From Sphingobium sp. CR2-8 (GTDB lineage Bacteria; Pseudomonadota; Alphaproteobacteria; Sphingomonadales; Sphingomonadaceae): a stretch of 64,000 nucleotides of DNA. The stretch lies in NCBI RefSeq assembly GCF_035818615.1, contig NZ_JAYKZY010000002.1, positions 2,854,501 to 2,918,500 of the forward strand, written 5' to 3'. Numbering within the stretch: position 1 is the first letter of the stretch; each line of letters starts with the position of its first letter. A program made the position numbers and the translations under genes. The notes below the pieces were generated by a model, which worked only from the letters and a program-made list of their open reading frames with translations, made no database searches and was not told the DNA's origin. Below are positions 1 to 10,895 of this stretch, piece after piece.

Positions 1-951
1 GAACTTCAGGTCGGGCCGGTCGGCATCGACGATGCCGGACAGGTCGCCGATGCCGATGAAGCCCTCCACCTCGACCACCACCGCCTCATGCCCCTGGAGC
101 ATGTCCTGCAACATCTCCTCCACCGGCTCGGGGATGCGCTCCTCTATCTCCATGCGGATCACCCGGCCGCGCCGCCGCCGCTTGATCGCGCTGCGGAAAT
201 GACGGACCAGATCCTCGGCCTCCTCCTCGATCTCGATGTCGCTGTCGCGGATGATGCGGAACACGCCGCTGTTGCGGACGCGATAGCCGGGGAACAGGTC
301 GGCCGAAAAGCGCCGGATCACCGCCTCCAGCGCCATATAGCGCGCCGGTTCGCCGGGAACGCGCACGAACCGCGCAAGCGTCGGCGGAATCATCACCAAT
401 TCGCGAATTGGCTGCTTGTCCGACAGGCGCTCCAGGTCGAAGATGATCGACAGCCCCTGATTGGGGATGAAGGGAAAGGGGTGCGCCGGGTCCAGCGCCT
501 GCGGCGTCAGGATCGGGAAAATCTGCGTCAGGAAATGTTCGCGCAGCCACTGGCCGCAGGCGTCGTCCATCTCGCTGCCCGGACCGATGACCTCGATCCC
601 GACCTGCGCCAGTTCGTCATGCACCGCGCCCCACACCTTCTGCTGCGCGACCATCAGTCGCGTGCTTTCCTCGGTCAGGGCGGCGACCTGCTGCGCGGGG
701 GTCAGCCCGTCCGCGGAGCGCAGATCGACATTCTGCAACTGCTGCCCCTTCAGCCCGGCAACCCGGACGGAGAAGAACTCGTCCATGTTGGCGCCGGATA
801 TGGACAGGAAGCGCAGCCGCTCCAGCAGCGGATGGGCGCGGTTCATCGCCTCCTCCAGCACCCTCTGGTTGAACGCCAGCCAGGACAGCTCACGGTTGAA
901 ATAACGGTCGCTGGGCAGCGTCAGGCTGGCGGAGGGATCGGCTTCGGCCAC
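1..951 (-). CDS. ppk: Polyphosphate kinase 1, N-terminal part (cut by window edge)
   Basis: About 317 N-terminal residues are visible; the C-terminal half, with the phosphohistidine and catalytic lobes, lies beyond base 1. PPK1 makes inorganic polyphosphate from ATP, reversibly, usually at the inner membrane. Recognition rests on the N-terminal signature NRELSWLAFNQRVLEEA, with a following stretch containing MDEFFSVRVAGLKGQ and, further on, LTPQALDPAHPFPFI. The start is a GTG at 951, four bases after the stop of hdaA, so the two genes are probably co-transcribed. The family is usually around 700 residues. Identity is secure; the integrity of the rest of the gene cannot be judged here. Confidence 0.93.
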   Translation of the reverse strand, partial: MAEADPSASLTLPSDRYFNRELSWLAFNQRVLEEAMNRAHPLLERLRFLSISGANMDEFFSVRVAGLKGQQLQNVDLRSADGLTPAQQVAALTEESTRLMVAQQKVWGAVHDELAQVGIEVIGPGSEMDDACGQWLREHFLTQIFPILTPQALDPAHPFPFIPNQGLSIIFDLERLSDKQPIRELVMIPPTLARFVRVPGEPARYMALEAVIRRFSADLFPGYRVRNSGVFRIIRDSDIEIEEEAEDLVRHFRSAIKRRRRGRVIRMEIEERIPEPVEEMLQDMLQGHEAVVVEVEGFIGIGDLSGIVDADRPDLKF

Positions 952-954
952 GGA

Positions 955-1608
955 TTACTCGCGTTGCTGAGGAGGGGGATCGAGCGGGACTATAGGCAGA
1001 AAACCTGCGGATTGCAGAGCCTCTTTCGCCATTGCGACAGAAATCTTGCGTCCAGATGACAATGCGGCACGATCCAGCAATTGGGTGATCGCGTCGATCG
1101 CGCCATAGCTGCGCTCGACGCGGCGTAGCAACCAGTCGGGCACGTCGGCGGCATAGCTGGCACCCGCCCGGTCGAACGCGCGCGCGATCAGGGCGCGGGC
1201 CAGCGCCTCGTCCGGCTCCTCTATCACCACATGCGGCACGGCGGCCAGGCGCGACCGCAAGTCGGGCAGCGCGACGGGCCAGCCCGCAGGCGACGTGCGC
1301 CCGACCATCAGCAATGGCCGACGCTCTGTCTGCGCCGCGTTCCAGGCGTGGAACAGACGATGTTCGTCCGGCCCCTGTCCGTCACCGTCCTGCGCGTCGT
1401 CGATGATTTCGCCCCCGCTCATCGCCACGAACTGGCGCGCCAGAGTGGAGCGGCCCGATCGCGGCGGCCCGATCAGGACGCTGACCGATAGCGGCCAGTC
1501 GCGCCACCGTTCTAGATGGGCGACGGCCTGGGCATTGGCGTCGCTGACCAGGAAATCGCCATCCTCCGCGCCACCATGCCATTCGAAGGGCAGGCTGATC
1601 TGGCTCAT
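955..1608 (-). CDS. hdaA: HdaA, DnaA-related regulator of replication initiation
   Basis: This 217-residue protein has a single AAA+ DnaA-like domain. Hda-type proteins bind the DNA-loaded sliding clamp and stimulate ATP hydrolysis by DnaA, preventing re-initiation. The N-terminus (residues 3-8, QISLPF) matches the clamp-binding motif expected in Hda proteins. A degenerate P-loop-like segment, IGPPRSGRSTLA, follows at about residues 45-56. The ATG overlaps the stop of the upstream gene by four bases (ATGA), indicating translational coupling. Its place between a DUF2066-like gene and ppk, divergent from purM, resembles the hda-DUF2066-purM-purN order of Pseudomonas. The assignment is from motif and context. 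Confidence 0.87.
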   Translation of the reverse strand: MSQISLPFEWHGGAEDGDFLVSDANAQAVAHLERWRDWPLSVSVLIGPPRSGRSTLARQFVAMSGGEIIDDAQDGDGQGPDEHRLFHAWNAAQTERRPLLMVGRTSPAGWPVALPDLRSRLAAVPHVVIEEPDEALARALIARAFDRAGASYAADVPDWLLRRVERSYGAIDAITQLLDRAALSSGRKISVAMAKEALQSAGFLPIVPLDPPPQQRE

Positions 1609-2930
1609 TGCGACGGCGGGGACGCCTGCCGCCGCGTGATCCGCAGCGTGTTGCCCGACGCCGCGACGCTGTAGCCCCGCGCCTGCAAGCCCGCGCGCAG
1701 CATGTCGACCGTGCCGTCGAAGCTGACCTGCATCACCGATGTCCCGCCCAGCGCCAGGCTGCTGGTCGTGGCCGTCCGCACCCCGGGGATCGACCGCACC
1801 GTCGATTCGCCTGCGCCGATCGACCCGACATCGGGCGTCTCGAACTGGATGGAGAAGCTGGCCGCGCTGGTGGACACGGTCGGCAGGTCCACCGCCTCGA
1901 CCGGCGCGTCGATCGCATTCTCGATCTCCAGCGTGGCGGGGTCGACCGGCTCCTCGATGATGAGCGACGGGTCGGGCCGCAGGCGGCCGTCGTTGAGCGC
2001 CCGGATATAGAGTTCGTCGATCCGGCGCGCGCCTTCGTCCATCATCTTGGCGATGCCGCCATCGTTCGACGCGCGCAGCGTCACGCTGCCGATCAGGCTG
2101 TCGTCCGGACCATAGCGTGCGGTGAAGGTGCCGGTCACCGGCCCACCGGGATAGGCGCGATCCAGCCGCGCGATCGGGATCACCACGTCGGCCGCGCCAT
2201 ATTGGTCGAGCAGCACCCGCCACCACAGCCGCCCGCGCCGCCCGGTCTGCCCGGCATTGAGCAGGATCGGATCGGCGATGGAGCCGGCGACGCGGACATA
2301 GTCGATCGCGCTGTCGCCAGTGCGGTAGCGCGCCCAGGCCTTCTGCCATTCGTTCGTGCGTTCATAGGACACGGCCGATCCGCCATCCCACAGCACGGGA
2401 ATGACCAGCAGCGGCGGCGATCGCATCACGTTGCCCGACACGCCCAGCAACTGGCCGGTGCGCGCACGATCGAACAGGATGCCCAGGGTCGCGACATAGC
2501 GGGTCGGCCCCGCCTGCTCATAATCGATCTCGATCCCCGAAACCATCGCCTCGATCTGCGAATTGGACAGCGCCGGGGCGCCAGCACCGCTATGCGTTCG
2601 TGCCCAAAGCATGCGCCATGCCTGCCGCTGCGCCATGCGCCAACCGGCATAGCGCGCGCTGTCGGCGTCATTGGCCTGGACGTCGACCTTCACGCCGCGC
2701 ACCTCGAAATCGCCACCGCTGGCGATGGGCGGCACGCCGCGCTCCCCCTCCATCTGCGCGAACAGGGCGGCGGCGGCCAGCCCCAGCGCGATCGCGAACA
2801 GGATCTGGACGGGCCGCGAGAGCAGGCGAACATAGGCTGCGGGGCGGGAAAGGGTCTGGCTCAGGCTCACGCGCGCCCTTTTGGCGGCAATTGCCCGGGA
2901 TGCCAAGCATGAAGGCAGACTTATCCTCAT
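1605..2930 (-). CDS. DUF2066-like membrane-anchored protein
   Basis: A protein of 441 residues if started at 2930. An in-frame GTG at 2870 is a plausible alternative, because the first 20 residues look unlike a normal N-terminus. A hydrophobic segment (about residues 43-60 of the longer form) is followed by a long soluble region containing [11 protein letters not shown], typical of DUF2066 proteins, and a C-terminal region resembling a small repeated alpha/beta fold. The gene ends in an ATGA overlap with hdaA and diverges from purM. In Pseudomonas a DUF2066 gene sits in the same position between hda and purM, which supports the family call. Biochemical function is unknown. Confidence 0.65.
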   Translation of the reverse strand: MRISLPSCLASRAIAAKRARVSLSQTLSRPAAYVRLLSRPVQILFAIALGLAAAALFAQMEGERGVPPIASGGDFEVRGVKVDVQANDADSARYAGWRMAQRQAWRMLWARTHSGAGAPALSNSQIEAMVSGIEIDYEQAGPTRYVATLGILFDRARTGQLLGVSGNVMRSPPLLVIPVLWDGGSAVSYERTNEWQKAWARYRTGDSAIDYVRVAGSIADPILLNAGQTGRRGRLWWRVLLDQYGAADVVIPIARLDRAYPGGPVTGTFTARYGPDDSLIGSVTLRASNDGGIAKMMDEGARRIDELYIRALNDGRLRPDPSLIIEEPVDPATLEIENAIDAPVEAVDLPTVSTSAASFSIQFETPDVGSIGAGESTVRSIPGVRTATTSSLALGGTSVMQVSFDGTVDMLRAGLQARGYSVAASGNTLRITRRQASPPSQ

Positions 2931-3002
2931 ATCCGTGCGGGAAGATCCGTCCCTTACATCGAAGGTTCCGTTTTCCGCACCATTGCTCTAGGGCGCTGCC
3001 TC

Positions 3003-4097
3003 ATGAGCGACAACGAATCCTACAGCTACGCCAAGGCTGGCGTCGACATCGCAGCGGGCAATGCCCTTGTCCGCGCCATCGCCCCCTTGGCCAAGGCGAC
3101 ACGTCGCCCCGGCGCGGACGCCGAACTGGGCGGCTTCGGCGGCTTCTTCGATCTGAAAGCGGCGGGCTATGACGATCCGTTGCTGGTCGCGGCCAATGAC
3201 GGCGTCGGCACGAAGCTCAAGCTGGCGATCGATCATGACCGCCATGACGGCGTGGGAATCGACCTGGTTGCCATGTGCGCCAACGACCTGATCGTCCAGG
3301 GCGCCGAGCCCCTATTCTTCCTCGACTATTATGCCACCGGCAAGCTGGAAAGCGGCGTCGCCGAACGCGTGATCGCGGGCATCGCCGATGGCTGCCGCAT
3401 GGCGGGCTGCGCGCTGATCGGCGGCGAAACCGCCGAAATGCCGGGTATGTATGGGCCTGGCGACTATGACCTGGCGGGTTTCTGCGTCGGCGCGGTCGAA
3501 CGGTCCAAGGCACTGACCGGCATCCGCGTGAAAGCGGGTGACATACTCATCGGCCTCGGTTCGTCGGGCGTCCATAGCAACGGCTTCTCGCTCGTCCGCC
3601 GCCTCGCCACCGACAAGGGCTGGCGGCTCGACCGTCCCGCGATCTTCGATCAGGACGTGCTGCTGATCGACGCGCTGATGGCCCCCACGAAAATCTATGT
3701 GAAGAGCCTGCTGCCGCTGGTCCGCGCCGGCATGATCAATGCGCTCGCCCACATCACCGGCGGCGGCCTGCTGGAAAATATCCCCCGCGTCCTGCCCGAT
3801 GGCGCCCACGCCACGGTGGATGCCGACAGCTGGGAACAGCCACGACTGATGGCCTTCCTTCAGGCGCAGGGTCATATCGAACCGGAAGAAATGGCGCGCA
3901 CCTTCAACTGCGGCATCGGCATGGTGCTGGCGGTGGATGAAGCCCATGTCGCCGCCGTCACCAAGTCGCTGGAGGATACGGGCGAAACCGTGTTCCGCAT
4001 CGGCACGGTCGGCGAAGGCGACAAGGGCTGCACCGTCCGGGGCAGCGTCGAAACCTGGAGCGCGAAGGCCGACTGGTCGGCCACGCATCTGGGCTAA
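3003..4097 (+). CDS. purM: Phosphoribosylformylglycinamidine cyclo-ligase (AIR synthetase)
   Basis: PurM carries out step five of de novo purine synthesis, the ATP-dependent ring closure of FGAM to AIR in the cytoplasm. The 364-residue length is normal. The signature [14 protein letters not shown] (about residues 61-74), the [11 protein letters not shown] segment around residue 140 and the late [13 protein letters not shown] motif are all present. The ATG follows a short intergenic region shared with the divergent DUF2066-like gene. purN begins 24 bases downstream, so purM and purN form an operon, as in many proteobacteria. Confidence is very high. Confidence 0.97.
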   Translation: MSDNESYSYAKAGVDIAAGNALVRAIAPLAKATRRPGADAELGGFGGFFDLKAAGYDDPLLVAANDGVGTKLKLAIDHDRHDGVGIDLVAMCANDLIVQGAEPLFFLDYYATGKLESGVAERVIAGIADGCRMAGCALIGGETAEMPGMYGPGDYDLAGFCVGAVERSKALTGIRVKAGDILIGLGSSGVHSNGFSLVRRLATDKGWRLDRPAIFDQDVLLIDALMAPTKIYVKSLLPLVRAGMINALAHITGGGLLENIPRVLPDGAHATVDADSWEQPRLMAFLQAQGHIEPEEMARTFNCGIGMVLAVDEAHVAAVTKSLEDTGETVFRIGTVGEGDKGCTVRGSVETWSAKADWSATHLG

Positions 4098-4121
4098 CGC
4101 CCTTCACAACGGGGTTGGGTA

Positions 4122-5072
4122 ATGACCAAAGCAAAAGTCGGCGTCCTGATTTCTGGCCGTGGCTCCAACATGGCCGCCTTGCTCTACGCGGCGAAGGCCG
4201 AAAACTGCCCCTATGAGATCGTGCTGGTCGCCGCCAACGATCCCGATGCCCCCGGCCTCGCCCTCGCCGCCGCCGAAGGCATCGCGACCTTCGGCCAAAG
4301 CCATAAAGGCTTGAAGCGCGCCGAGTTCGACCGCATCATCGACGCGCAACTGCGTGGCGCCGGCGCCCATTATGTCGCGCTCGCCGGTTACATGCGCCTG
4401 CTCTCGCCGGAATTCGTATCCGGCTGGGAAAACCGGATGCTCAACATCCACCCCAGCCTGCTGCCCAAATATAAGGGGCTGGACACGCACCGGCGCGCGA
4501 TCGACGCGGGCGACAGCCATGCCGGCTGCTCGGTCCATATCGTGACCGCCGAACTGGACGACGGCCCGGTGCTGGGCCAGACCCCGGTCGCGATCCTGCC
4601 GGGCGACAGCGAAGACAGCCTTGCCGCCCGCATCCTGATCGCCGAGCATCAGCTTTATTCCCGCGCCCTTGCCGATTTCGTGACCCGCGAGCGGCAACCC
4701 GACTGGCTGCTGAACAAGGTGCGCGAGACTGCCCTCGCCCTGCCGCAGGCGGACGAGGTCATCTCGCACGGCATGCCCTGTTTCGGCATCGTGAAGGGCA
4801 AGAAGTTCGCCTATGTCTCGCGCGATCATCATGGCGACGGCATCATCGCCCTGCTGGTGAAGACCACCGCGCCCGACGAACAGGCGATGCTGATCGAAAG
4901 CGACCCGGAGCGCTATTATCGCCCGACCTATTTCGGGGACGAGTGGGTCGGCATCCGCCTCGACCTGGGTGACACCGATTGGGACCATATCGCCGAACGG
5001 CTGCGATCAAGCTGGCGCCAGGTCGCGCCCAGAAAACTGCTGGGCCTTATGGACATCGCCGACCAGTTCTGA
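4122..5072 (+). CDS. purN: GAR formyltransferase PurN fused to a C-terminal YjbR/MmcQ-like domain
   Basis: The first ~190 residues are a standard folate-dependent PurN, which formylates glycinamide ribonucleotide using 10-formyl-THF. The catalytic set is visible: Asn108 and His110 in LNIHPSLLPKYKG and the Asp of AELDDGPV at about 146-147. Stand-alone PurN is about 190-220 residues, but this protein has 316. The extra C-terminal ~115 residues contain DEVISHGMPCFGIVKGKKF, then RPTYFGDEWVGIRLD and a final WRQVAPRKL. That pattern is typical of the YjbR/MmcQ (CyaY-like fold) family. The reading frame is continuous, so this is a true fusion. The role of the extra domain is unknown. Confidence 0.93.
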   Translation: MTKAKVGVLISGRGSNMAALLYAAKAENCPYEIVLVAANDPDAPGLALAAAEGIATFGQSHKGLKRAEFDRIIDAQLRGAGAHYVALAGYMRLLSPEFVSGWENRMLNIHPSLLPKYKGLDTHRRAIDAGDSHAGCSVHIVTAELDDGPVLGQTPVAILPGDSEDSLAARILIAEHQLYSRALADFVTRERQPDWLLNKVRETALALPQADEVISHGMPCFGIVKGKKFAYVSRDHHGDGIIALLVKTTAPDEQAMLIESDPERYYRPTYFGDEWVGIRLDLGDTDWDHIAERLRSSWRQVAPRKLLGLMDIADQF

Positions 5073-5121
5073 TCCCCTCGCCCCTTCCCTTGGGTCGGTA
5101 CGATCCCCATAGAGTGCATCA

Positions 5122-6060
5122 ATGACCGACACGCACACCACCGCCCCCACCGCCGCGATCGAGATCCGCAACCTCACCAAAGTCTATAAAGGCGGCAAGC
5201 GCGCGCTCGACGGCATCAACCTGTCCATCCCGCGCGGCCAGATCTACGGCCTGCTCGGTCCCAACGGCGCGGGCAAGTCGACCACGATCAATATCCTGGC
5301 CGGTATGGTGAACAAGACCGAAGGCGATGTCAGCATCTGGGGCTTCGACATCGACGCCAATCCGCGCAATGCGAAGAATTCGATCGGCATCGTGCCCCAG
5401 GAAATCGTGTTCGACCCCTTCTTCACCCCGTTCGAAACGCTGGAGAATCAGGCCGGCTTCTACGGGGTGCCCAAGGACAAGCGCCGCTCGATGGAATTGC
5501 TGCGCGCCGTCCATCTGGAGGACAAGGCGCATGCCTATGCCCGCACGCTATCGGGCGGCATGAAGCGCCGCCTGCTGGTCGCCAAGGCGATGGTGCACAG
5601 TCCCCCGATCCTGGTGCTGGACGAGCCGACGGCGGGCGTCGACGTCCAACTGCGCCAACAGCTCTGGGCCTATGTCCGCGAACTCAACGCCATTGGCGTC
5701 ACCATCGTGCTGACCACCCATTATCTGGAGGAGGCCGAAGAGCTGTGCGACCGCATCGGCATCATCAACCATGGCAAGGTCATCACCGACAAGCCGACCC
5801 GCGAATTGCTTGCCATGGCGCAGGAGAAGGTGGTGCAGGTCACGGTCGATCGCGACGTGACGGCGATTCCCGATGCGCCCTGCTTCGAAAAGGTCGAACT
5901 GTCCGACGACCGCACGCTGACCATCACCTACCTGAAAGACCGCGCCAATGCCGGACAGGTGCTGAGCGCCGTCCAGGCGAGCGGCCTGGCCATCGTCGAC
6001 GTCGTGACCCGCGATCCGGACCTGGAGGATGTTTTCCTCAACCTGACGGCGGCGGCTTAG
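5122..6060 (+). CDS. ABC-2 type transporter ATP-binding protein (orphan ATPase)
   Basis: A 312-residue ATPase of the DrrA/YadG-like group that normally energises an ABC-2 export permease. Walker A GPNGAGKST is at residues 46-54. The signature LSGGMKRR, the Walker B segment ILVLDEPTAGVD and the switch histidine in TTHYLEEAEE are also present. The C-terminal ~80 residues form the extra domain common in ABC-2 ATPases and end with DLEDVFLNLT. No permease gene is next to it: purN is upstream and nadB downstream, so the partner must be encoded elsewhere. Substrate unknown. Confidence 0.9.
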   Translation: MTDTHTTAPTAAIEIRNLTKVYKGGKRALDGINLSIPRGQIYGLLGPNGAGKSTTINILAGMVNKTEGDVSIWGFDIDANPRNAKNSIGIVPQEIVFDPFFTPFETLENQAGFYGVPKDKRRSMELLRAVHLEDKAHAYARTLSGGMKRRLLVAKAMVHSPPILVLDEPTAGVDVQLRQQLWAYVRELNAIGVTIVLTTHYLEEAEELCDRIGIINHGKVITDKPTRELLAMAQEKVVQVTVDRDVTAIPDAPCFEKVELSDDRTLTITYLKDRANAGQVLSAVQASGLAIVDVVTRDPDLEDVFLNLTAAA

Positions 6061-6107
6061 CAAACTGCCTTCGGAAATAGATGTCGGCCCATAATATTGA
6101 GAGACGG

Positions 6108-7710
<1,603 letters not shown>

Positions 7711-7731
7711 CGGCCAGAGGCCCGGCCGAAC

Positions 7732-8577
7732 TCACCCGGCCAGAAAATCCTTCAGCACCGCGTTGAAGCGGGCGGGCTGGTCGGCCATCACCATATGGCC
7801 GCTGGGACCGATCTGTTTCAGCATCACCGGCTTTTTCGCGGCATAACCGGCCCGAAAGCTGCGCGTGATGGCAGCCGCCTGCTGCGCGTCGCTGCCCACG
7901 GCATAGACCACCGTCAAGGACGCGGCGAGTTGGGCCAGGCGCGGCCCCAGATCGATATTGGCCAGATCGCGCAGCGCATTGGCGATGACGTCGGGATCGC
8001 TGCCCCTGGCGCCCGGCGCCTGCGCCACGATCTGCGCCAGATAGCGCCGCCCCGCCTGCGTGCCCGTAAAATATCCGCTCAACTGGTCGGCCAGATAGCC
8101 CATGCCGCTGGCCGTTCCACCCACCATTGCTGCGCCGGCGGGCAGCATGTCCACCACCATCACCCGCCCGGCCCGGCCCTTCAGCCCCAGCAGCATCGCC
8201 AATGTGCCGCCCATGCTGTGCCCGACGATCGCAGGGCGCACTATGCCCGCCGCATCGATATAGCGCGCGATTTCGTCCGCGACCGGCTGGATCAACGCGC
8301 CGCTCGCATTGGCGTCCGGCGCGAGGCCAGCGAAGCCGCGCACATGCACCAGGTGATAGCGATAGCCCGGCACCGCACCCAGCACCTCGTTCCATATGCC
8401 CGGACCACTAGCAAGACCGGGGATCAGGATCACGTCGCGCCCGCTGCCCCGCACCGTCACGGCAATCCGCCGGGACGCGAAGGGTGCTGCCGTCGCCACG
8501 CCGCCCCACAGCAAGCCGCCCGTTGCCAGCGCTCCTGCAATCATCCCGCGCCGGTCCATCATAATCCTGTGCTTCAT
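7732..8577 (-). CDS. Exported alpha/beta-hydrolase
   Basis: A 281-residue alpha/beta-hydrolase-fold protein. The N-terminus has a twin-arginine-like export signal (DRRGMIAGALATGG, then an Ala-rich segment ending near residue 31). The nucleophile elbow GHSMGG places the catalytic serine at residue 121. An oxyanion-region motif LIPGLASGP precedes it, and the likely catalytic histidine lies in GPSGHMV near the C-terminus. Start chosen at 8577 because the export signal begins directly there. The gene is convergent with nadB and has no obvious operon partner. The substrate (ester, lactone or other) cannot be told from sequence. Confidence 0.85.
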   Translation of the reverse strand: MKHRIMMDRRGMIAGALATGGLLWGGVATAAPFASRRIAVTVRGSGRDVILIPGLASGPGIWNEVLGAVPGYRYHLVHVRGFAGLAPDANASGALIQPVADEIARYIDAAGIVRPAIVGHSMGGTLAMLLGLKGRAGRVMVVDMLPAGAAMVGGTASGMGYLADQLSGYFTGTQAGRRYLAQIVAQAPGARGSDPDVIANALRDLANIDLGPRLAQLAASLTVVYAVGSDAQQAAAITRSFRAGYAAKKPVMLKQIGPSGHMVMADQPARFNAVLKDFLAG

Positions 8578-8748
8578 GGCATCATTCTGCTCGTCAACCG
8601 CTGAACCCAATCTGAGCGATCTCGCATGACATCAAACGGTTGCATGTTCATCCTCCTTACATCGCATTTGTGGAATCATTCGTCGCATGGGTCTTGCCGG
8701 ACCGGCCAAGGCCCTTCCCTATGCCATCAAGAGAATGCGGGGACGCCA

Positions 8749-9897
8749 ATGACATCGAATGAACGCCGGGGCGCTTCTGCGCGTCTGGTCCTGTTGATCG
8801 CGGCGCTATCCGCCTGTGTCAGCGCGCCCGAGCCACAACGCGCGCAGGCTGCCGCCCCGCAACCCCAAAAGCCGCAGCCGCAAAGGGCGCAGCCCACCAC
8901 CAATACGTGGCCGATCCGGCCCGTCGCCAACCCGCCCCTGCCCTATCGCGACATCGACCAGAATGAGACGCCGCCGCCCGCACTGGTCAGCGTCGTCCGC
9001 AATCTGGGCCAGAGCTTCCATGGGAAGGTCGGCATCGCCGTCCGGCGCATCGGCGCGGACTGGACCGTCGCCTGGAACGGCGGCGCGCTGTTCCCGCAGC
9101 AGAGCGTATCCAAGCTCTGGGTGTCGATGACCTTCCTCGACGCGGTCGATCGCGGCAAATTGCGCATCACCGACACGACCACCATCACGCGCAACGACCT
9201 GACCCTGTTTCATCAGCCGTCCGCCGCGCTGATCAAGGATGGCGGCTGGACTACCAGCTATTCCGACCTGATGCGCCGGGCGATGACGCAAAGCGACAAT
9301 ACCGCGAACGACACGCTGTTGCGCGCGGTCGGCGGGCCGGAAGCGGTGCGCGGCTATCTGGCGCGACGGATGATCAAGGATATCCGCTTCGGTCCGGGCG
9401 AACGACTTCTGCAATCGGCCACTGCGGGCCTCGACTGGCGGCAGGACTATTCGATCGGCCGTAATTTCTACGCCGCCCGTGCCAAGCTCCCCATGTCGGT
9501 GCGGGTGAAGGCGCTCGACAATTATCTTGCCAGCCCGCCCGACGGCGCAGCGCCCTCCTCCATCGTTCGTGCCCTTGCGAAGCTGAAGGAGGGGCAGATG
9601 CTGTCCCCCGCCTCATCGCGGCTGCTGATGTCGATCATGTCGGAAGCCAAGACCGGGCCGCAGCGGATCAAGGGCGGCGTACCGCCGGGCTGGTCCTATC
9701 TGCACAAGACCGGGACGGGCCAGGACCTGCCGCCGCGATCGACCGGCTATAATGATATCGGCATCATGACCGCCCCCGACGGCACCAGCTATGCCGTGGC
9801 GGTGATGATCGGATCGACCACCGTATCGATCCCGGAACGCTGGGCGCTGATGCAGGCCGTGTCCAAGGCGGTCGCTGCCAACCACGAGACGCGTTAG
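8749..9897 (+). CDS. Class A beta-lactamase-like serine hydrolase lipoprotein
   Basis: A 382-residue secreted protein starting at 8749. A lipobox (LSAC, Cys23) follows a hydrophobic stretch, then an Ala/Pro/Gln-rich linker, then a penicillin-recognising hydrolase domain. Key motifs in order are SVSK (Ser119, Lys122), SDN (182-184), ERLLQ at 218-222 in the place of the omega-loop ExxLN, and HKTGTG near residue 317. The set fits a class A enzyme with Gln where Asn170 normally stands. It could be a true beta-lactamase or a related cell-wall hydrolase, and no resistance claim can be made from sequence alone. No LysR/AmpR regulator is adjacent. Confidence 0.82.
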   Translation: MTSNERRGASARLVLLIAALSACVSAPEPQRAQAAAPQPQKPQPQRAQPTTNTWPIRPVANPPLPYRDIDQNETPPPALVSVVRNLGQSFHGKVGIAVRRIGADWTVAWNGGALFPQQSVSKLWVSMTFLDAVDRGKLRITDTTTITRNDLTLFHQPSAALIKDGGWTTSYSDLMRRAMTQSDNTANDTLLRAVGGPEAVRGYLARRMIKDIRFGPGERLLQSATAGLDWRQDYSIGRNFYAARAKLPMSVRVKALDNYLASPPDGAAPSSIVRALAKLKEGQMLSPASSRLLMSIMSEAKTGPQRIKGGVPPGWSYLHKTGTGQDLPPRSTGYNDIGIMTAPDGTSYAVAVMIGSTTVSIPERWALMQAVSKAVAANHETR

Positions 9898-9919
9898 GGC
9901 CTATCCTGGACCTTCCGTA

Positions 9920-10729
9920 TCAGAAACGGCGCACGATCCCGAAATAGACTTCGCTGTCCGGACTGTCGCCATTCAACCCGGCATTGACGCCGACATCCAA
10001 CTGCATGTCCGTCGATGGCTGCCATGCAAAGGACAGGCCTGCCAGCGCCTGCGTGTCATGACCGACCGGGTCGTTGTCGCGCATGATCGACGCCTCGATG
10101 GTGCCGGACAGGCTGTCGCTCAGCGAAAATCCCAGGCCCGCGACACTGCCATAGGCAAGATGGCGGCCAGACCGGTCTTCGTCGACCGCCGCATCGACCT
10201 CCGGCGTCAGTTCCAGCGTCAGGCCACTGCCCAGCTCGAAACTGACAGGCATGATCAGGCCCGCGCCCCAATCGCCGTCGCCGATCGCCGAACCGCCCGT
10301 CGGCAGCGACACATAGGGCATGACCGCAATCGAAAAACCCGAACCATCGGGATTGTGCAGGTTCCGGCGTACGGCCAGGCGGATGTCGCCCACCCCGTCA
10401 TCCCGGTCCACAGCACCGGCCACCCGATCGCGGGTGCGGACATGGCCGTAGGCGGTCCATCCGATCTGCGCCTCCAGATGGTCACCAAGGCCCAGGCGCA
10501 GCAACGCGTTGCCCGCCTCGACCGCGTCGGTCCGGCTGAGCGCATCCCGCTCTCGGGTCCAATCCCCCAGACCCACTTCCAGCACCGCCCGCCCCTTGTC
10601 CACCGTGCAAGCCGGGGTGCCCAGGCCGGGGCGATCGGCGCACAGGTCGCGAGCCTCCTGCGCCATGGCCATCCCCGACCATGTCGCGCCCATCATCGCC
10701 ACCGCCCGCATCATCAACCCCAAACGCAT
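9920..10729 (-). CDS. Predicted outer-membrane beta-barrel protein
   Basis: A protein of about 269 residues with a signal peptide ending at MAMAQ. The mature part is rich in alternating hydrophobic and polar strands and ends in phenylalanine (FGIVRRF), the usual C-terminal signature for outer-membrane insertion. The pattern resembles the family annotated 'transporter / MetA-pathway of phenol degradation' (meta-type OMPs). Start chosen at 10729 because the GGGAG sequence is correctly spaced for it; an ATG at 10735 lies too close. The gene is convergent with the beta-lactamase-like gene and divergent from polA. The substrate is unknown. Confidence 0.7.
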   Translation of the reverse strand: MRLGLMMRAVAMMGATWSGMAMAQEARDLCADRPGLGTPACTVDKGRAVLEVGLGDWTRERDALSRTDAVEAGNALLRLGLGDHLEAQIGWTAYGHVRTRDRVAGAVDRDDGVGDIRLAVRRNLHNPDGSGFSIAVMPYVSLPTGGSAIGDGDWGAGLIMPVSFELGSGLTLELTPEVDAAVDEDRSGRHLAYGSVAGLGFSLSDSLSGTIEASIMRDNDPVGHDTQALAGLSFAWQPSTDMQLDVGVNAGLNGDSPDSEVYFGIVRRF

Positions 10730-10850
10730 CGTCATCTCCCACCTGCGCAGACCATAAGCGTCTGCTGCTGGAAATGATGCAGAAATAATCTCTTTGAGCC
10801 GCCTGCTTGGGATCGGATGCAGCCTGGCGGGCCTATACGTTCAGCATCGT

Positions 10851-10884
10851 TAAAACCGGTTCCCACTTTTCCGCGCGATGCTTT
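10851..10884. repeat. Possible alphaproteobacterial intergenic repeat copy upstream of polA
   Basis: The stretch around AAAACCGGTTCCCACTTTTC resembles, from memory, a short sequence repeated between genes in many Rhizobiales genomes. It lies just before polA and may overlap its promoter or leader. Only one copy is present in this window, so the repeat status cannot be confirmed here. Confidence 0.35.
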
Positions 10885-10895
10885 ATCCCCTCCCC

